A stretch of DNA of 64,000 nucleotides from Pseudomonas sp. SDI (lineage in GTDB: Bacteria; Pseudomonadota; Gammaproteobacteria; Pseudomonadales; Pseudomonadaceae): NCBI RefSeq assembly GCF_003105155.1, contig NZ_QETK01000013.1, forward strand, positions 62,001 through 126,000, in the 5' to 3' direction. Every line of letters begins with the position of its first letter. Position 1 is the first letter of the stretch. This document shows, in pieces, positions 25,380 through 38,225 of this stretch. The position numbers and the translations under genes are program-made. The notes beneath the pieces were generated by a model. The model did no database searches. It was not told the DNA's origin and saw nothing but the letters and a program-made list of their open reading frames with translations.

Positions 25380-27578
25380 ATGTCGGACCGTTTCGAACTT
25401 TATCTCACCTGCCCCAAAGGCCTGGAAGGCCTGCTCGCTGAAGAAGCGCGAGGGCTTGGCCTGGAAGACGTGCGCGAGCACACCTCGGCCATTCGCGGCG
25501 ACGCCGACATGGAAACCGCCTACCGCCTGTGCCTCTGGTCGCGCCTGGCCAACCGCGTGTTGCTGGTGCTCAAGCGCTTCAACATGAGGAACGCCGACGA
25601 CCTGTATGACGGCGTCAACGCTGTCGACTGGCAGGACCACCTGGAGTCCAATGGCAGCCTCGCCGTAGAGTTCAGTGGCCATGGTTCGGGCATCGACAAT
25701 ACCCACTTTGGTGCCCTCAAGGTCAAAGATGGCATCGTCGACAAGCTGCGTAATGCTGCTGGCGAGCGGCCGTCGGTGGACAAGCTCAACCCAGACCTGC
25801 GCGTGCACCTGCGCCTGGAACGCGGCGAGGCGATCCTCTCGCTGGACCTGTCCGGCCACAGCCTGCACCAGCGCGGCTACCGCCTGCAGCAGGGTGCCGC
25901 ACCGCTGAAGGAAAACCTTGCCGCCGCCGTGCTGATCCGCGCCGGTTGGCCGCGCATTGCCGCCGAGGGCGGCGCGCTGGCGGACCCGATGTGCGGTGTC
26001 GGTACCTTCCTGGTCGAGGCGGCAATGATCGCTGCCGATATCGCGCCTAACCTCAAGCGTGAGCGCTGGGGCTTCACGGCCTGGCTTGGTCACGTGCCAG
26101 CGCTGTGGCGCAAGCTCCATGACGAGGCGCTGGCGCGCGCCGAGGCCGGGCTGGCGCGTCCACCGCTGTGGATCCGCGGTTACGAAGCCGACCCACGGCT
26201 GATCCAGCCGGGCCGCAATAACGTCGAGCGCGCCGGTTTGAGCGACTGGGTGAAGATCTATCAGGGCGAAGTCGGCAGCTTTGAGCCGCGCCCGGATCAG
26301 AACCAGAAAGGCCTGGTCATCTGCAACCCGCCGTACGGCGAGCGTCTGGGCGATGAAGCCAGCCTGTTGTACCTCTACCAGAACCTCGGCGAGCGCCTGC
26401 GTCAGGCCTGCCTGAACTGGGAAGCGGCGGTGTTTACCGGCGCCCCGGACCTGGGCAAGCGCATGGGCATTCGCAGCCACAAGCAATACGCCTTCTGGAA
26501 CGGCGCGCTGCCGTGCAAGCTGCTGCTGATCAAGGTGCAGCCCGACCAGTTTGTCACCGGCGAGCGCCGGCAGCCCGAGCGTGAGCGCGGCAGCGATGCG
26601 GCGCAGCCGGCCGTGTCCCAGGCCAGCGAACCGGCGCGCCTGAGCGAAGGCGGGCAGATGTTCGCCAACCGCCTGCTGAAGAATCTCAAGCAACTGGGTA
26701 AATGGGCCAAGCGCGAGAACGTGACCTGCTACCGCGTCTACGATGCCGACATGCCGGAGTACGCCCTGGCGATCGACCTGTATCAGGACTGGGTGCACGT
26801 GCAGGAGTACGCCGCGCCCCGTTCGATCGACCCGGAGAAAGCCCAGGCGCGCCTGTTCGACGCCCTGGCGGCGATCCCGCAAGCGTTGGGGGTTGACCAG
26901 AGCCGGGTGGTGATCAAGCGTCGCGAGCGTCAGTCCGGCACCCGCCAGTACGAACGCCAGAGCAGCCAGGGGCAATTCACCGAAGTCAGCGAGGGCGGCG
27001 TCAAGTTGCTGGTCAACCTGACCGACTACCTCGACACCGGGTTGTTCCTCGACCACCGGCCAATGCGTATGCGCATTCAGCGCGAGGCGGCCGGCAAGCG
27101 CTTCCTCAACCTGTTCTGCTACACCGCCACGGCCAGTGTGCATGCGGCCAAGGGCGGCGCGCGCAGCACCACCAGCGTCGACCTGTCGAAAACCTACCTG
27201 GACTGGGCGCGGCGCAACCTGTCGTTGAACGGCTTTTCGGACAAGAACCGTCTGGAGCAGGGCGATGTCATGGCCTGGCTGCAAAACTGCCGCGAAGAAT
27301 ATGAGCTGATCTTCATCGACCCGCCGACCTTCTCCAACTCCAAGCGGATGGAGGGGGTGTTCGACGTACAGCGCGACCATGTCGAGCTGCTTGACCTGGC
27401 GGTTGCACGCCTGGCACCGGGGGGAGTGTTGTACTTCTCGAACAACTTCCGCAAGTTCCAGCTCGACGAGCGCCTGGCCGAGCGTTACGCCGTCGAAGAG
27501 ATCAGCGCCCAGACCCTGGACCCGGATTTTGCGCGGAACACCAAGATTCACCGTGCCTGGCGCATTCAGGCACGCTGA
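25380..27578 (+). CDS. rlmL: 23S rRNA methyltransferase RlmL/RlmK fusion
   Basis: A 732-residue bifunctional enzyme. The N-terminal part has a THUMP domain (about 45-155) and a methyltransferase with NPPY near 315 and ADPMCGVGTFLVEAAMIA as SAM motif I; it makes m2G2445. The C-terminal RlmK part (from about 430) makes m7G2069 and carries FLNLFCYTATASVHAA and DPPTFSNSKRM near 646. Substrate is unfolded helix 74 of 23S rRNA. The start at MSDRFELYLTCPKG matches family length; the frame is open 141 bases further upstream through two leader hairpins, which argues against an earlier start. Confidence 0.96.
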   Translation: MSDRFELYLTCPKGLEGLLAEEARGLGLEDVREHTSAIRGDADMETAYRLCLWSRLANRVLLVLKRFNMRNADDLYDGVNAVDWQDHLESNGSLAVEFSGHGSGIDNTHFGALKVKDGIVDKLRNAAGERPSVDKLNPDLRVHLRLERGEAILSLDLSGHSLHQRGYRLQQGAAPLKENLAAAVLIRAGWPRIAAEGGALADPMCGVGTFLVEAAMIAADIAPNLKRERWGFTAWLGHVPALWRKLHDEALARAEAGLARPPLWIRGYEADPRLIQPGRNNVERAGLSDWVKIYQGEVGSFEPRPDQNQKGLVICNPPYGERLGDEASLLYLYQNLGERLRQACLNWEAAVFTGAPDLGKRMGIRSHKQYAFWNGALPCKLLLIKVQPDQFVTGERRQPERERGSDAAQPAVSQASEPARLSEGGQMFANRLLKNLKQLGKWAKRENVTCYRVYDADMPEYALAIDLYQDWVHVQEYAAPRSIDPEKAQARLFDALAAIPQALGVDQSRVVIKRRERQSGTRQYERQSSQGQFTEVSEGGVKLLVNLTDYLDTGLFLDHRPMRMRIQREAAGKRFLNLFCYTATASVHAAKGGARSTTSVDLSKTYLDWARRNLSLNGFSDKNRLEQGDVMAWLQNCREEYELIFIDPPTFSNSKRMEGVFDVQRDHVELLDLAVARLAPGGVLYFSNNFRKFQLDERLAERYAVEEISAQTLDPDFARNTKIHRAWRIQAR

Positions 27579-27677
27579 AGCGTTTGCGCGAGGGGCTTCC
27601 GAGATTGTGGCAAGTAGCTATTATTGTTGCAGGGAGCCCCTGAAATTCGCTGCTGGTCGGCGTTATGAGTGCAATTT

Positions 27678-30071
27678 ATGTCGATGCAGGTTTCGCGTCC
27701 GAAAATGCTCGGCTTCATCAGCGAGGACGTGTCTGCCTGGCTCGTCGCCCTTGTGGCGCTGGTGGCCGGCGGTCTGCTGACGGCATTGCTGGCACTGGCC
27801 GCGCATGGCCTGAGCCAGCAGCAGTTGCGCCAGCGCTTCGAGCTGCTGGCCAGCGAACGTTACAGCCGAATTGAAGAGCGCTTCGAGGACCAGGTGCAAC
27901 GCCTGGACAGCTTGCGGCGCTTTTTTGTGTTTGCCACAGCAGTTACCCGCGCAGAGTTCGATGGTTTTGCCCGTCCCTTGTTGCAGCGTACCCAGGCGTA
28001 CTCCTGGGCGCCGCGGGTGGTCGAAAGCGAGCGGGCGAACTTCGAAGCGCATGCCCGTGCGGTGCTCGGCGCCGATTTCACTATTCGTGAACTGACCCCC
28101 GCCGGCGTGTTGCGCGCGTCTCGTGCACGCGCGCTGTATTACCCGGTGTTGTATACCCAGGCGCTGAGCGAGCAGGTGCAGCCGTTCGGTCTGGACCTGA
28201 TGTCGCAGAGCGTGCGCCAGTCGACCCTGGCGCGGGCGTCGATGCCCGGCTCCATGGCGGTGTCGGCGCCGCTGAATCTGGTGGGTGTGGACCCGAGTTA
28301 CGCGCGTGGGGTGCTGGTGGTGGCACCGGTGTTCACGGCGCTGGCGCCGGAAGCCGAGCCTAAGGGGTATGTGATGGCGGTGCTGAGCATGCGCCAACTG
28401 ATGGCCGACGGCTTGCCGGAGTCGGCGCAGGACAACCTGGTGGTGCGGATTCTCGACCTGTCGGGCCAGGCCGAGCATGAGGTGCTGTTCCAATCGGGCA
28501 ACCAGGCAGCTGAGAGCAGCCTGGCGGCCAGTCACCTGTTGCACCTGGCCGACCATGACTACCAGTTGGAGATTCGCCCCAGTCTGGCCTTCATGCAGGC
28601 CAATCAGACCTCGGTGGTCGCGGCCGTGGGCTTTCTCGGCGGCCTGCTCAGCCTGTTGCTCAGCGCCTTGTTGTACAGCCTGTTTGGCCAGCGTCAGCGG
28701 GCCCTGACCCTGGTTGAGCAGCGCACCGCCGAGTTGCGCGTCAGCGAGCAGTCGTTGCGCGAGACCCACAACCAATTGCACAGTGTGCTGGAGGCAGCGA
28801 CCCAGGTGGCGATCATCGCTACCAATTTGCGCGGTGTGATCAGCACCTTCAATGCGGGAGCCGAGCGAATGCTTGGTTATTGCAGTGAAGAAGTGATCGA
28901 GCACTTGACGCTGGAGGACCTGGTGCTGCCACAGGAGCTGCATGAGCGCGCGCATGCGCTGAGCCTGCGCTATGGCCGCGAGATCAGCGCGGCGCAGGCG
29001 ATGCTGGCGGACACCCTGCAGGAGGGCGACAGCGAGCCGGGCGAGTGGACCTTGTTGCGTAAGGATGGCAGTCATCTGGTGGCGAACATGCTGGTCACGG
29101 CGGTGCTCGACGAGCATGGTTTGTGGGTTGGGCACCTGGCGATCTGCATCGACGTGACCGAGCGCAAGCGTGTGCACGAGGCGTTGGCGGCGCGTGATCG
29201 GTTGCTGGAAAAACTCAGTGCCGAGGTGCCTGGGGGGATTTACCAGTTCCGTCTGGACCCGGATGGCCGCTCGTGCTTCAGCTATGCCAGCGAGGGCCTG
29301 CGTGACATCTACGAGATCGAGCCGCAGTTGTTGCGCGAGGATGCCACGGCGGTGTTCGAGCGTATCCACCCGGACGACCTGGCGCGGGTGCGCACGTCGA
29401 TTCGTTATTCGGCCGATCACCTGACGCCCTGGCGTGAAGAGTACCGGGTGCAGTTGCCAGTGGCCGGGTTGCGCTGGGTGAGGGGCGAGGCGACTCCGGA
29501 GATGATTCCCGAGGGTGGGACCTTGTGGCATGGCTACCTGACCGACATTTCCGACCTGAAACGGGTGGAGGAAGAGTTGCGGGCGTTGTCGGTGACCGAT
29601 GCGCTGACCGGCATTCACAACCGGCGTTACTTCCAGGAGCGGCTCAAGGCCGAGCTTGAACGCGCGCAGCGTGATATGCAGGATCTGGCGGTGATCATGC
29701 TGGATATCGACCATTTCAAGCGGATCAATGATCAGTTCGGGCATGCTGTGGGGGATCATGTGTTGCAGAGTTTGTGTCAGCGGATCAATCACCGCTTGCG
29801 GCGTACGGATGTGTTTTGTCGGCTCGGGGGGGAGGAGTTCATGGTGCTGTGCCCGGGGAGTAATGCCGCGCAGGCGTATACCCTGGCGATGGAGCTGTGG
29901 CAGGGGGTGAGGAATGTACCTGTGGATGGGGTTGGGCGGGTGACCGCGAGTTTCGGAGTTGCCGGCTGGCGGCCGGGGGAAGGCGCTGATGCCTTGTTGC
30001 TGCGGGCGGATTCGGGGGTGTATGCGGCGAAGCAGGCGGGGCGTGACCGGGTTGAGCAGGAGTTGCCGTGA
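27678..30071 (+). CDS. Membrane diguanylate cyclase: CHASE-PAS-PAS-GGDEF
   Basis: A protein of about 797 residues that would make c-di-GMP from GTP. TM1 is at about 15-40, a periplasmic CHASE sensor domain follows (about 60-270), TM2 at about 313-335, two PAS domains (about 360-490 and 510-630), then GGDEF. The active-site loop is GGEEF, a functional variant, near 716. RRTD stands five residues before it, so the allosteric inhibitory I-site is intact. There is no EAL domain. The exact start is unsure: ATGs at 27678 and 27684 and a GTG at 27669 are all weakly preceded by ribosome sites. It follows rlmL by 99 bases. Signal sensed by CHASE is unknown. Confidence 0.92.
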   Translation: MSMQVSRPKMLGFISEDVSAWLVALVALVAGGLLTALLALAAHGLSQQQLRQRFELLASERYSRIEERFEDQVQRLDSLRRFFVFATAVTRAEFDGFARPLLQRTQAYSWAPRVVESERANFEAHARAVLGADFTIRELTPAGVLRASRARALYYPVLYTQALSEQVQPFGLDLMSQSVRQSTLARASMPGSMAVSAPLNLVGVDPSYARGVLVVAPVFTALAPEAEPKGYVMAVLSMRQLMADGLPESAQDNLVVRILDLSGQAEHEVLFQSGNQAAESSLAASHLLHLADHDYQLEIRPSLAFMQANQTSVVAAVGFLGGLLSLLLSALLYSLFGQRQRALTLVEQRTAELRVSEQSLRETHNQLHSVLEAATQVAIIATNLRGVISTFNAGAERMLGYCSEEVIEHLTLEDLVLPQELHERAHALSLRYGREISAAQAMLADTLQEGDSEPGEWTLLRKDGSHLVANMLVTAVLDEHGLWVGHLAICIDVTERKRVHEALAARDRLLEKLSAEVPGGIYQFRLDPDGRSCFSYASEGLRDIYEIEPQLLREDATAVFERIHPDDLARVRTSIRYSADHLTPWREEYRVQLPVAGLRWVRGEATPEMIPEGGTLWHGYLTDISDLKRVEEELRALSVTDALTGIHNRRYFQERLKAELERAQRDMQDLAVIMLDIDHFKRINDQFGHAVGDHVLQSLCQRINHRLRRTDVFCRLGGEEFMVLCPGSNAAQAYTLAMELWQGVRNVPVDGVGRVTASFGVAGWRPGEGADALLLRADSGVYAAKQAGRDRVEQELP

Positions 30072-30120
30072 GTGGGGTAATCGCCGGCAAGGCCTGCTTC
30101 CACAGGGGGTGTTAGCTGTT

Positions 30121-30142
30121 AGGGGGGGCAGTACCCCCCCCT
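30121..30142. repeat. G-tract/C-tract inverted repeat
   Basis: Seven G's and eight C's face each other across five bases (cagta), with A and T closing the arms. It lies between the convergent cyclase and dacB genes. It may act as a terminator-like stop in either direction although there is no T-run. A REP-like segment precedes it at 30081-30107. Confidence 0.5.
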
Positions 30143-30151
30143 ACCACCAAC

Positions 30152-31609
30152 TTACAACTGACTCGCCACTGTAGCCAGCTTCGGCTGCCGATACAGATCC
30201 AGCAGTACCTGATCCAGCACCGCCGAAGCGCCCCACGGCCGAGGGTCATTCAGAATCGCCACCACTGCCCAGGTGTTGCCGTTGCTGTCCCGGCTAAACC
30301 CGGCAATTGCCCGCACCGTATTCAGCGTGCCGGTCTTGATGTGCGCCTCACCGGTCATGGCTGTGCGTTTGAGTCGTTTGCGCATCGTCCCGTCCATCCC
30401 GGTCAATGGCATCGAACTGATGAACTCCGCTGCATACGGGCTCTTCCACGCCGCCTGTAGCAACGCCGCCATCTCCCGTGCACTGACCCGTTCGGCCCGC
30501 GACAGCCCCGAACCGTTCTCCATGATCAGGTGCGGCGCGGTGATGCCCTTCTTCGCCAGCCATTGACGAACCACACGCTGCGCCGCCCGCGCATCGTCGC
30601 CATCGGCGTCGGTGCGGTATTGCGCACCCAGGCTCAGGAACAACTGCTGCGCCATGGTGTTGTTACTGTATTTGTTGATATCGCGAATGATCTCGACCAG
30701 GTCCGGAGAGAACGCTCGCGCCAGCAAGCGCGCACTCTTCGGCACCTGGTCGACCCGATCGGCCCCACGAATGCTGCCGCCCAGTTCGTTCCAGATGGCC
30801 CGCACGGCGCCTGCCGCATAGGTCGGATGGTCGAGCAGCGACAGGTAGGTTTGCGAGTTGCAGCCTTCGCCCAGTTGCCCACTGACCGTTACGCTGACGC
30901 CATCGGCCTGGACCACCGGGTTGTAACGTACATCGCCGGTGCACTGCTTGCTGGCCACGGCCTTGACCTGGTTGTCGATACGGATATTGGCAATCGGTGG
31001 CTCGACCGACACCAGCACCCGGCCACCGTCGTTGCGTGCCACAAAGCGCAAGGCCTTGAGGTTGACCAGCAACGCGTCGGGCTTGACCAGGAACGGCTTG
31101 TTCTCGTCGCCGCCGTCATCGTTGAACGCCGGCAACTGCGGCTGTACGAAGTGACTGCGGTCCAGTACCAGGTCACCGCTGATGTTCTGCACGCCATTGG
31201 CGCGCAGGTCGCGCATCAGCAGCCAGAGCTTTTCCATGTTCAGCTTGGGGTCGCCGCCGCCCTTGAGGTACAGGTTGCCGTTGAGCGTACCGTTGCTCAG
31301 CGTGCCGTCGGTGTAGAACTCGGTTTTCCACTGGTGGGTCGGGCCGAGCATTTCCAGGGCGGCGTAGGTAGTCACCAGCTTCATGGTCGAGGCTGGGTTG
31401 ACCGAGACGTCGGCGTTGAAGATGGTCGGCGTGCCTGGGCCGTTGAGCGGCAGCATCACCAGCGACAGGGCCGAGTTATCCAGCTTGTTGGTCTTGAGCG
31501 CCTGCTGCACCTTGGCCGGCAGGGTGGTACTTATCGGATCGGCATGGGCCGGCATGGCCAGGGGAAGGAACAGGCCAGCGAGGAGAAGCGAGCGAAGTGA
31601 AGTCATCAT
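30152..31609 (-). CDS. dacB: D-alanyl-D-alanine carboxypeptidase/endopeptidase (PBP4 type)
   Basis: A periplasmic S13-family peptidase of about 485 residues that trims peptidoglycan stem peptides and cuts cross-links. A signal peptide ends at AMPAHA (about residue 23). The three penicillin-binding motifs are present: STMK with the nucleophile serine near 74, SNN in NKYSNNTMAQ, and KTG in HIKTGTLN. The large insert between SxxK and SxN typical of PBP4 is there. Starts at 31606, 31609 (both ATG) and 31615 (GTG, with AGGG at ideal spacing) are possible. In P. aeruginosa loss of PBP4 induces AmpC beta-lactamase. Divergent from yggL. Confidence 0.95.
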   Translation of the reverse strand: MMTSLRSLLLAGLFLPLAMPAHADPISTTLPAKVQQALKTNKLDNSALSLVMLPLNGPGTPTIFNADVSVNPASTMKLVTTYAALEMLGPTHQWKTEFYTDGTLSNGTLNGNLYLKGGGDPKLNMEKLWLLMRDLRANGVQNISGDLVLDRSHFVQPQLPAFNDDGGDENKPFLVKPDALLVNLKALRFVARNDGGRVLVSVEPPIANIRIDNQVKAVASKQCTGDVRYNPVVQADGVSVTVSGQLGEGCNSQTYLSLLDHPTYAAGAVRAIWNELGGSIRGADRVDQVPKSARLLARAFSPDLVEIIRDINKYSNNTMAQQLFLSLGAQYRTDADGDDARAAQRVVRQWLAKKGITAPHLIMENGSGLSRAERVSAREMAALLQAAWKSPYAAEFISSMPLTGMDGTMRKRLKRTAMTGEAHIKTGTLNTVRAIAGFSRDSNGNTWAVVAILNDPRPWGASAVLDQVLLDLYRQPKLATVASQL

Positions 31610-31824
31610 GTGCACTGAAACCCTGCGAGCGAGGGGTGAAAAAAACCGGGCTGAATAAGATGATGGCCCCGGTGTGGAAAAATATAGCGCGCATTATGCC
31701 CCAAGGTGGCAGCCCGTGTGCCCCCCGAATGGGCCAAGTGGCCGGGAAATCTCAGCTTTTAGTCGGGCAGACAGGGCTCGGAACTGGTAAAGTGCCGCGC
31801 GTTAATACTCAAGAGGATTGTTTC

Positions 31825-32169
31825 ATGGCCACTAACCGTTCCCGCCGTCTGCGCAAAAAACTGTGTGTAGACGAATTCCAGGAGCTGGGTTTTGAGCTGA
31901 ACCTGGGCTTCAAGGAAGACCTGTCCGAAGAAGCCATTGATGCCTTCCTCGACGCCTTCCTGACCGACGCAATGGATGCCAACGGCCTGGACTACGTCGG
32001 CGGCGACGACTTCGGTCTGGTCTGCAAGGCTGAACGTGGTTCGGTTACCGAAGCGCAGCGCGCTAAGGTCGAAGCCTGGCTCAAAGGCCGCGACGAAGTA
32101 GTCAAGGTCGAAGTCAGCCCATTGCTGGACGCCTGGTACCCAGAGAAGCCAATCAACCCGGCTTCCTGA
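31825..32169 (+). CDS. yggL: YggL-family (DUF469) ribosome-associated protein
   Basis: A 114-residue protein with a basic N-terminus (MATNRSRRLRKKLCVDEFQELGF) and an acidic middle. This is the YggL/DUF469 family, reported in E. coli to bind the 50S subunit. AGAGG ten bases before the ATG sets the start; a longer open frame begins at 31597 but overlaps the dacB leader. A strong terminator follows. It is divergent from dacB and convergent with rocS, as in other pseudomonads. A precise molecular role is not established. Confidence 0.9.
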   Translation: MATNRSRRLRKKLCVDEFQELGFELNLGFKEDLSEEAIDAFLDAFLTDAMDANGLDYVGGDDFGLVCKAERGSVTEAQRAKVEAWLKGRDEVVKVEVSPLLDAWYPEKPINPAS

Positions 32170-32182
32170 TACCTCGCTCAAG

Positions 32183-32207
32183 CGGCAGCCTCCGGGCTGC
32201 CGTTTTT
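32183..32207 (+). terminator. yggL terminator
   Basis: CGGCAGCC/GGCTGCCG stem with a TCCG loop, followed by TTTTT, 14 bases after the yggL stop. Confidence 0.9.
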
Positions 32208-32220
32208 GCTTAAGCCCTCG

Positions 32221-35882
<3,662 letters not shown>

Positions 35883-35886
<4 letters not shown>

Positions 35887-36509
35887 ACGAGGGCGTTGCG
35901 TTTGGCCATTTCTATCAATTCCACCAGGGAACTGGCCTTGAGTTTCTGCATTAGGCGTTTCTTGTAAGTACTGACGGTCTTGTTGCTGAGGAACATGCCC
36001 GCGGCAATTTCCTTGTTGCTCTTGCCCTGGGCAAATAACTGCAGAACCATCAGTTCACGGTCGTTGACCGTTTTGAACAAATCCATCTCGGCGAAGTTGT
36101 CGTCCTGCTGGCGCAATGGGTTAATCGCCTGGCTGGGGAAATAGTTGTAGCCCGAGAGCACGGCCTTGATCGCACTGAGCAACTCGCTCAGGTCTTCCTG
36201 TTTGCCCACATAACCTGCTGCGCCGGAGAGCATGCAGCGGATGGCGAATAGCGCCGGCGATTGGGCGGTCAGCACCAGCACCTTCAACGGCAGTGACATG
36301 GCACTGAAGCGCGACAGGACTTCGAGCCCGTCCAGCTTGGGGATGCCGATATCGAGAATGATCAGGTCGGGCGGGCATTCGCGGACCATCTGCATGGCGT
36401 CCACGCCGTTATCGGTTTCACCGACGACCCGATAACCTTCGTTTTCCAGCAGCATGCGTACGGCCAGGCGGATAACAGGATGATCGTCGACAATAAATAC
36501 TGAATGCAT
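35883..36509 (-). CDS. rocA2: RocA-type response regulator (NarL/BvgA family)
   Basis: A 208-residue two-domain regulator. The receiver (1-120) has the acidic pair in FIVDDHP, the phosphoacceptor aspartate in DLIILDIGIP (about 54) and KQEDL for the conserved lysine. A LuxR-type helix-turn-helix closes the protein (NDRELMVLQLFAQGKSNKEIAAGMFLSNKTVSTYKKRL, described in pieces: residues about 140-200). GGA eight bases before MHSVFIVDD favours the 36509 ATG over the one at 36515. It is cotranscribed with rocS. A TAGGA/TCCTA inverted pair 91-104 bases upstream could be its own site. Confidence 0.9.
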
Positions 36510-36853
36510 ACTCATCTTCCAAGCGAAGCCTATGGTGAGGCCGCACCTTAGCCCAGAAGCGCAGTGTGCACATAAATAGAGTGGCGCTCAGATTCAATAT
36601 AGGAAAGATCCTACTTAATATTCGGCTTTGAACTACAGGTTATTCTTTTTTCTTTGTCATCTTTTGAATTAAACGTTCGTGGTTGTTTGTGTTTATTGCA
36701 ACCCTGAACCTATTCCAGCTCGTTGCGAGTCGCAAGGGCCGGTGGGCTCCACAGTGTCCAGTGAGGGCTAAGTGGACGAACTAGGGGATATCTGTCGAGA
36801 GGCGCCGCAACTGGGTTATATTGGCGGCCCTGTGAACGATTCAAGAGGCGAAC
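36510..36853. other. AT-rich divergent region between rocA and the dGTPase gene
   Basis: This gap of 344 bases holds an AT-rich core (about 36590-36705) unlike its GC-rich surroundings, the usual sign of a regulated promoter. It includes TAGGA-AAGA-TCCTA (36600-36613), which resembles the TTTCCTA heptads bound by BvgA-type regulators. Upstream of the dGTPase gene AGAGG is clear. No gene is apparent. Confidence 0.5.
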
Positions 36854-38218
36854 ATGGCACGCATGAGTTGGGACAAGTTGCTGAACAACACCCGTCTTGG
36901 CGGCCGCCCTCCCAAGTCCGAGCTGGGCCGTTCACCGTTTCACTCGGACCACGACAAGGTTATTTTCTCCGGCGCCTTCCGGCGCCTTGCCCGAAAGACC
37001 CAGGTGCACCCGCTTGCGACCAACGATCACGTTCACAATCGCCTCACCCATAGCCTGGAAGTGGCCTGCGTGGGGCGCACGCTCGGGGTAAGGGTGGGGC
37101 AGGCCTTGCTCAACGAGCGGCTGATCCCTGAGCAACACTCAGCGTCGGACATTGGCGATATTGTCCAGACCGCCTGCCTGGCCCACGACATTGGCAACCC
37201 GCCCTTCGGGCATACCGGCGAAGAAGCGATTCGGCACTGGTTTTCCAATGGGGTTGGCGCGAGGATGATCGAGTCGCTGCCCTTCAATGAAGCGACCGAT
37301 TTGCGCCGGTTCGAAGGTAATGCCCAAGGCTTCAGGGTGTTGACCACCTCGGAATATCACCCCAATGACGGCGGCATGCGCCTGACCTACGCCTCGCTGG
37401 GGGCGTTCATCAAATACCCTTGGCTGGCCGCCGACGCGATCAATCGGCAACGTCCGGTCGCCAACAAATACGGCATTTATCGCTCCGAGCTGGCCCAGTT
37501 CAACGAAGTGGCCGATGCAACCGGTTTGCTCGCGCTCGGTGAGGGGTGGCGCTGCCGCCATCCGCTGGCCAACCTGATGGAAGTCTCCGATGACTTCTGC
37601 TACGCCATTCTCGACCTCGAAGACGGTGTGGAAATGGGCATTCTGGACTGGGACAAGGTCTTCGAGATTCTCTGCCTGGTGCTGGACGACCAGCAGAAGA
37701 ACCAGTTGCTCAAGGAAATCCAGGGCATGAAGGTCGGGCGCCGGCTATCCATGGTGCGTGGCAAGGTCATCTCGGCATTCGTCGATGCGGGCGCTACGGC
37801 ATTCATGAATAACCACGACCAGATCATGACGGGCCAGGCGCTGGGCATTCTGGAACTGTGCGACCAGAACGTGCGCGACTGTGTCAGTGCTGCCAAAGGT
37901 CTGGCCCGTGACGAAATCTTCCAGCACCCGCGCAAGGTGGAGTTGGAGATCGGCGCTTACAGCACGATTTCCACGTTGCTCGATGTGAGTTGCGCGGCCG
38001 CCATGGATTACGTCAGGAAGGGCGGTGTGGCGGATTCGAAAACCCGCCGGGTGGTCGAGCTGATTGGCGTCGACCTCAAGGCGCTGGACGACAATGCCGG
38101 TATTTCCAATGAGTACGGTGCAATCATGCAGGTGCTCGATTACGTCAGCGGCATGACCGACAACTACGCCATTCACCTGGCTCGACAATTCAGTGGCATG
38201 GGCGCAGAGCGGTTATAG
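36854..38218 (+). CDS. dGTPase-like HD-domain triphosphohydrolase
   Basis: A 454-residue protein of the deoxyguanosinetriphosphate triphosphohydrolase family, releasing tripolyphosphate from dNTPs. The HD metal site is seen as HNRLTHSLEVA (about 58) and CLAHDIGNPPFGHTGEEA (about 112-128), with further family blocks FEGNAQGFRVLT and SDDFCYAILDLEDG. AGAGG six bases before the first ATG supports MARMSWDK as the start. Bacterial members of this type are usually allosterically activated by dNTPs and may help dNTP balance or limit phage, but which nucleotide is preferred is not visible. Position beside rocA is conserved in the genus. Confidence 0.92.
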   Translation: MARMSWDKLLNNTRLGGRPPKSELGRSPFHSDHDKVIFSGAFRRLARKTQVHPLATNDHVHNRLTHSLEVACVGRTLGVRVGQALLNERLIPEQHSASDIGDIVQTACLAHDIGNPPFGHTGEEAIRHWFSNGVGARMIESLPFNEATDLRRFEGNAQGFRVLTTSEYHPNDGGMRLTYASLGAFIKYPWLAADAINRQRPVANKYGIYRSELAQFNEVADATGLLALGEGWRCRHPLANLMEVSDDFCYAILDLEDGVEMGILDWDKVFEILCLVLDDQQKNQLLKEIQGMKVGRRLSMVRGKVISAFVDAGATAFMNNHDQIMTGQALGILELCDQNVRDCVSAAKGLARDEIFQHPRKVELEIGAYSTISTLLDVSCAAAMDYVRKGGVADSKTRRVVELIGVDLKALDDNAGISNEYGAIMQVLDYVSGMTDNYAIHLARQFSGMGAERL

Positions 38219-38225
38219 CCGCGCT

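Noticed and set aside
25362..27551. 729-codon open frame antisense to rlmL
   Set aside because: Shadow of the methyltransferase gene, no domain, no start signal.
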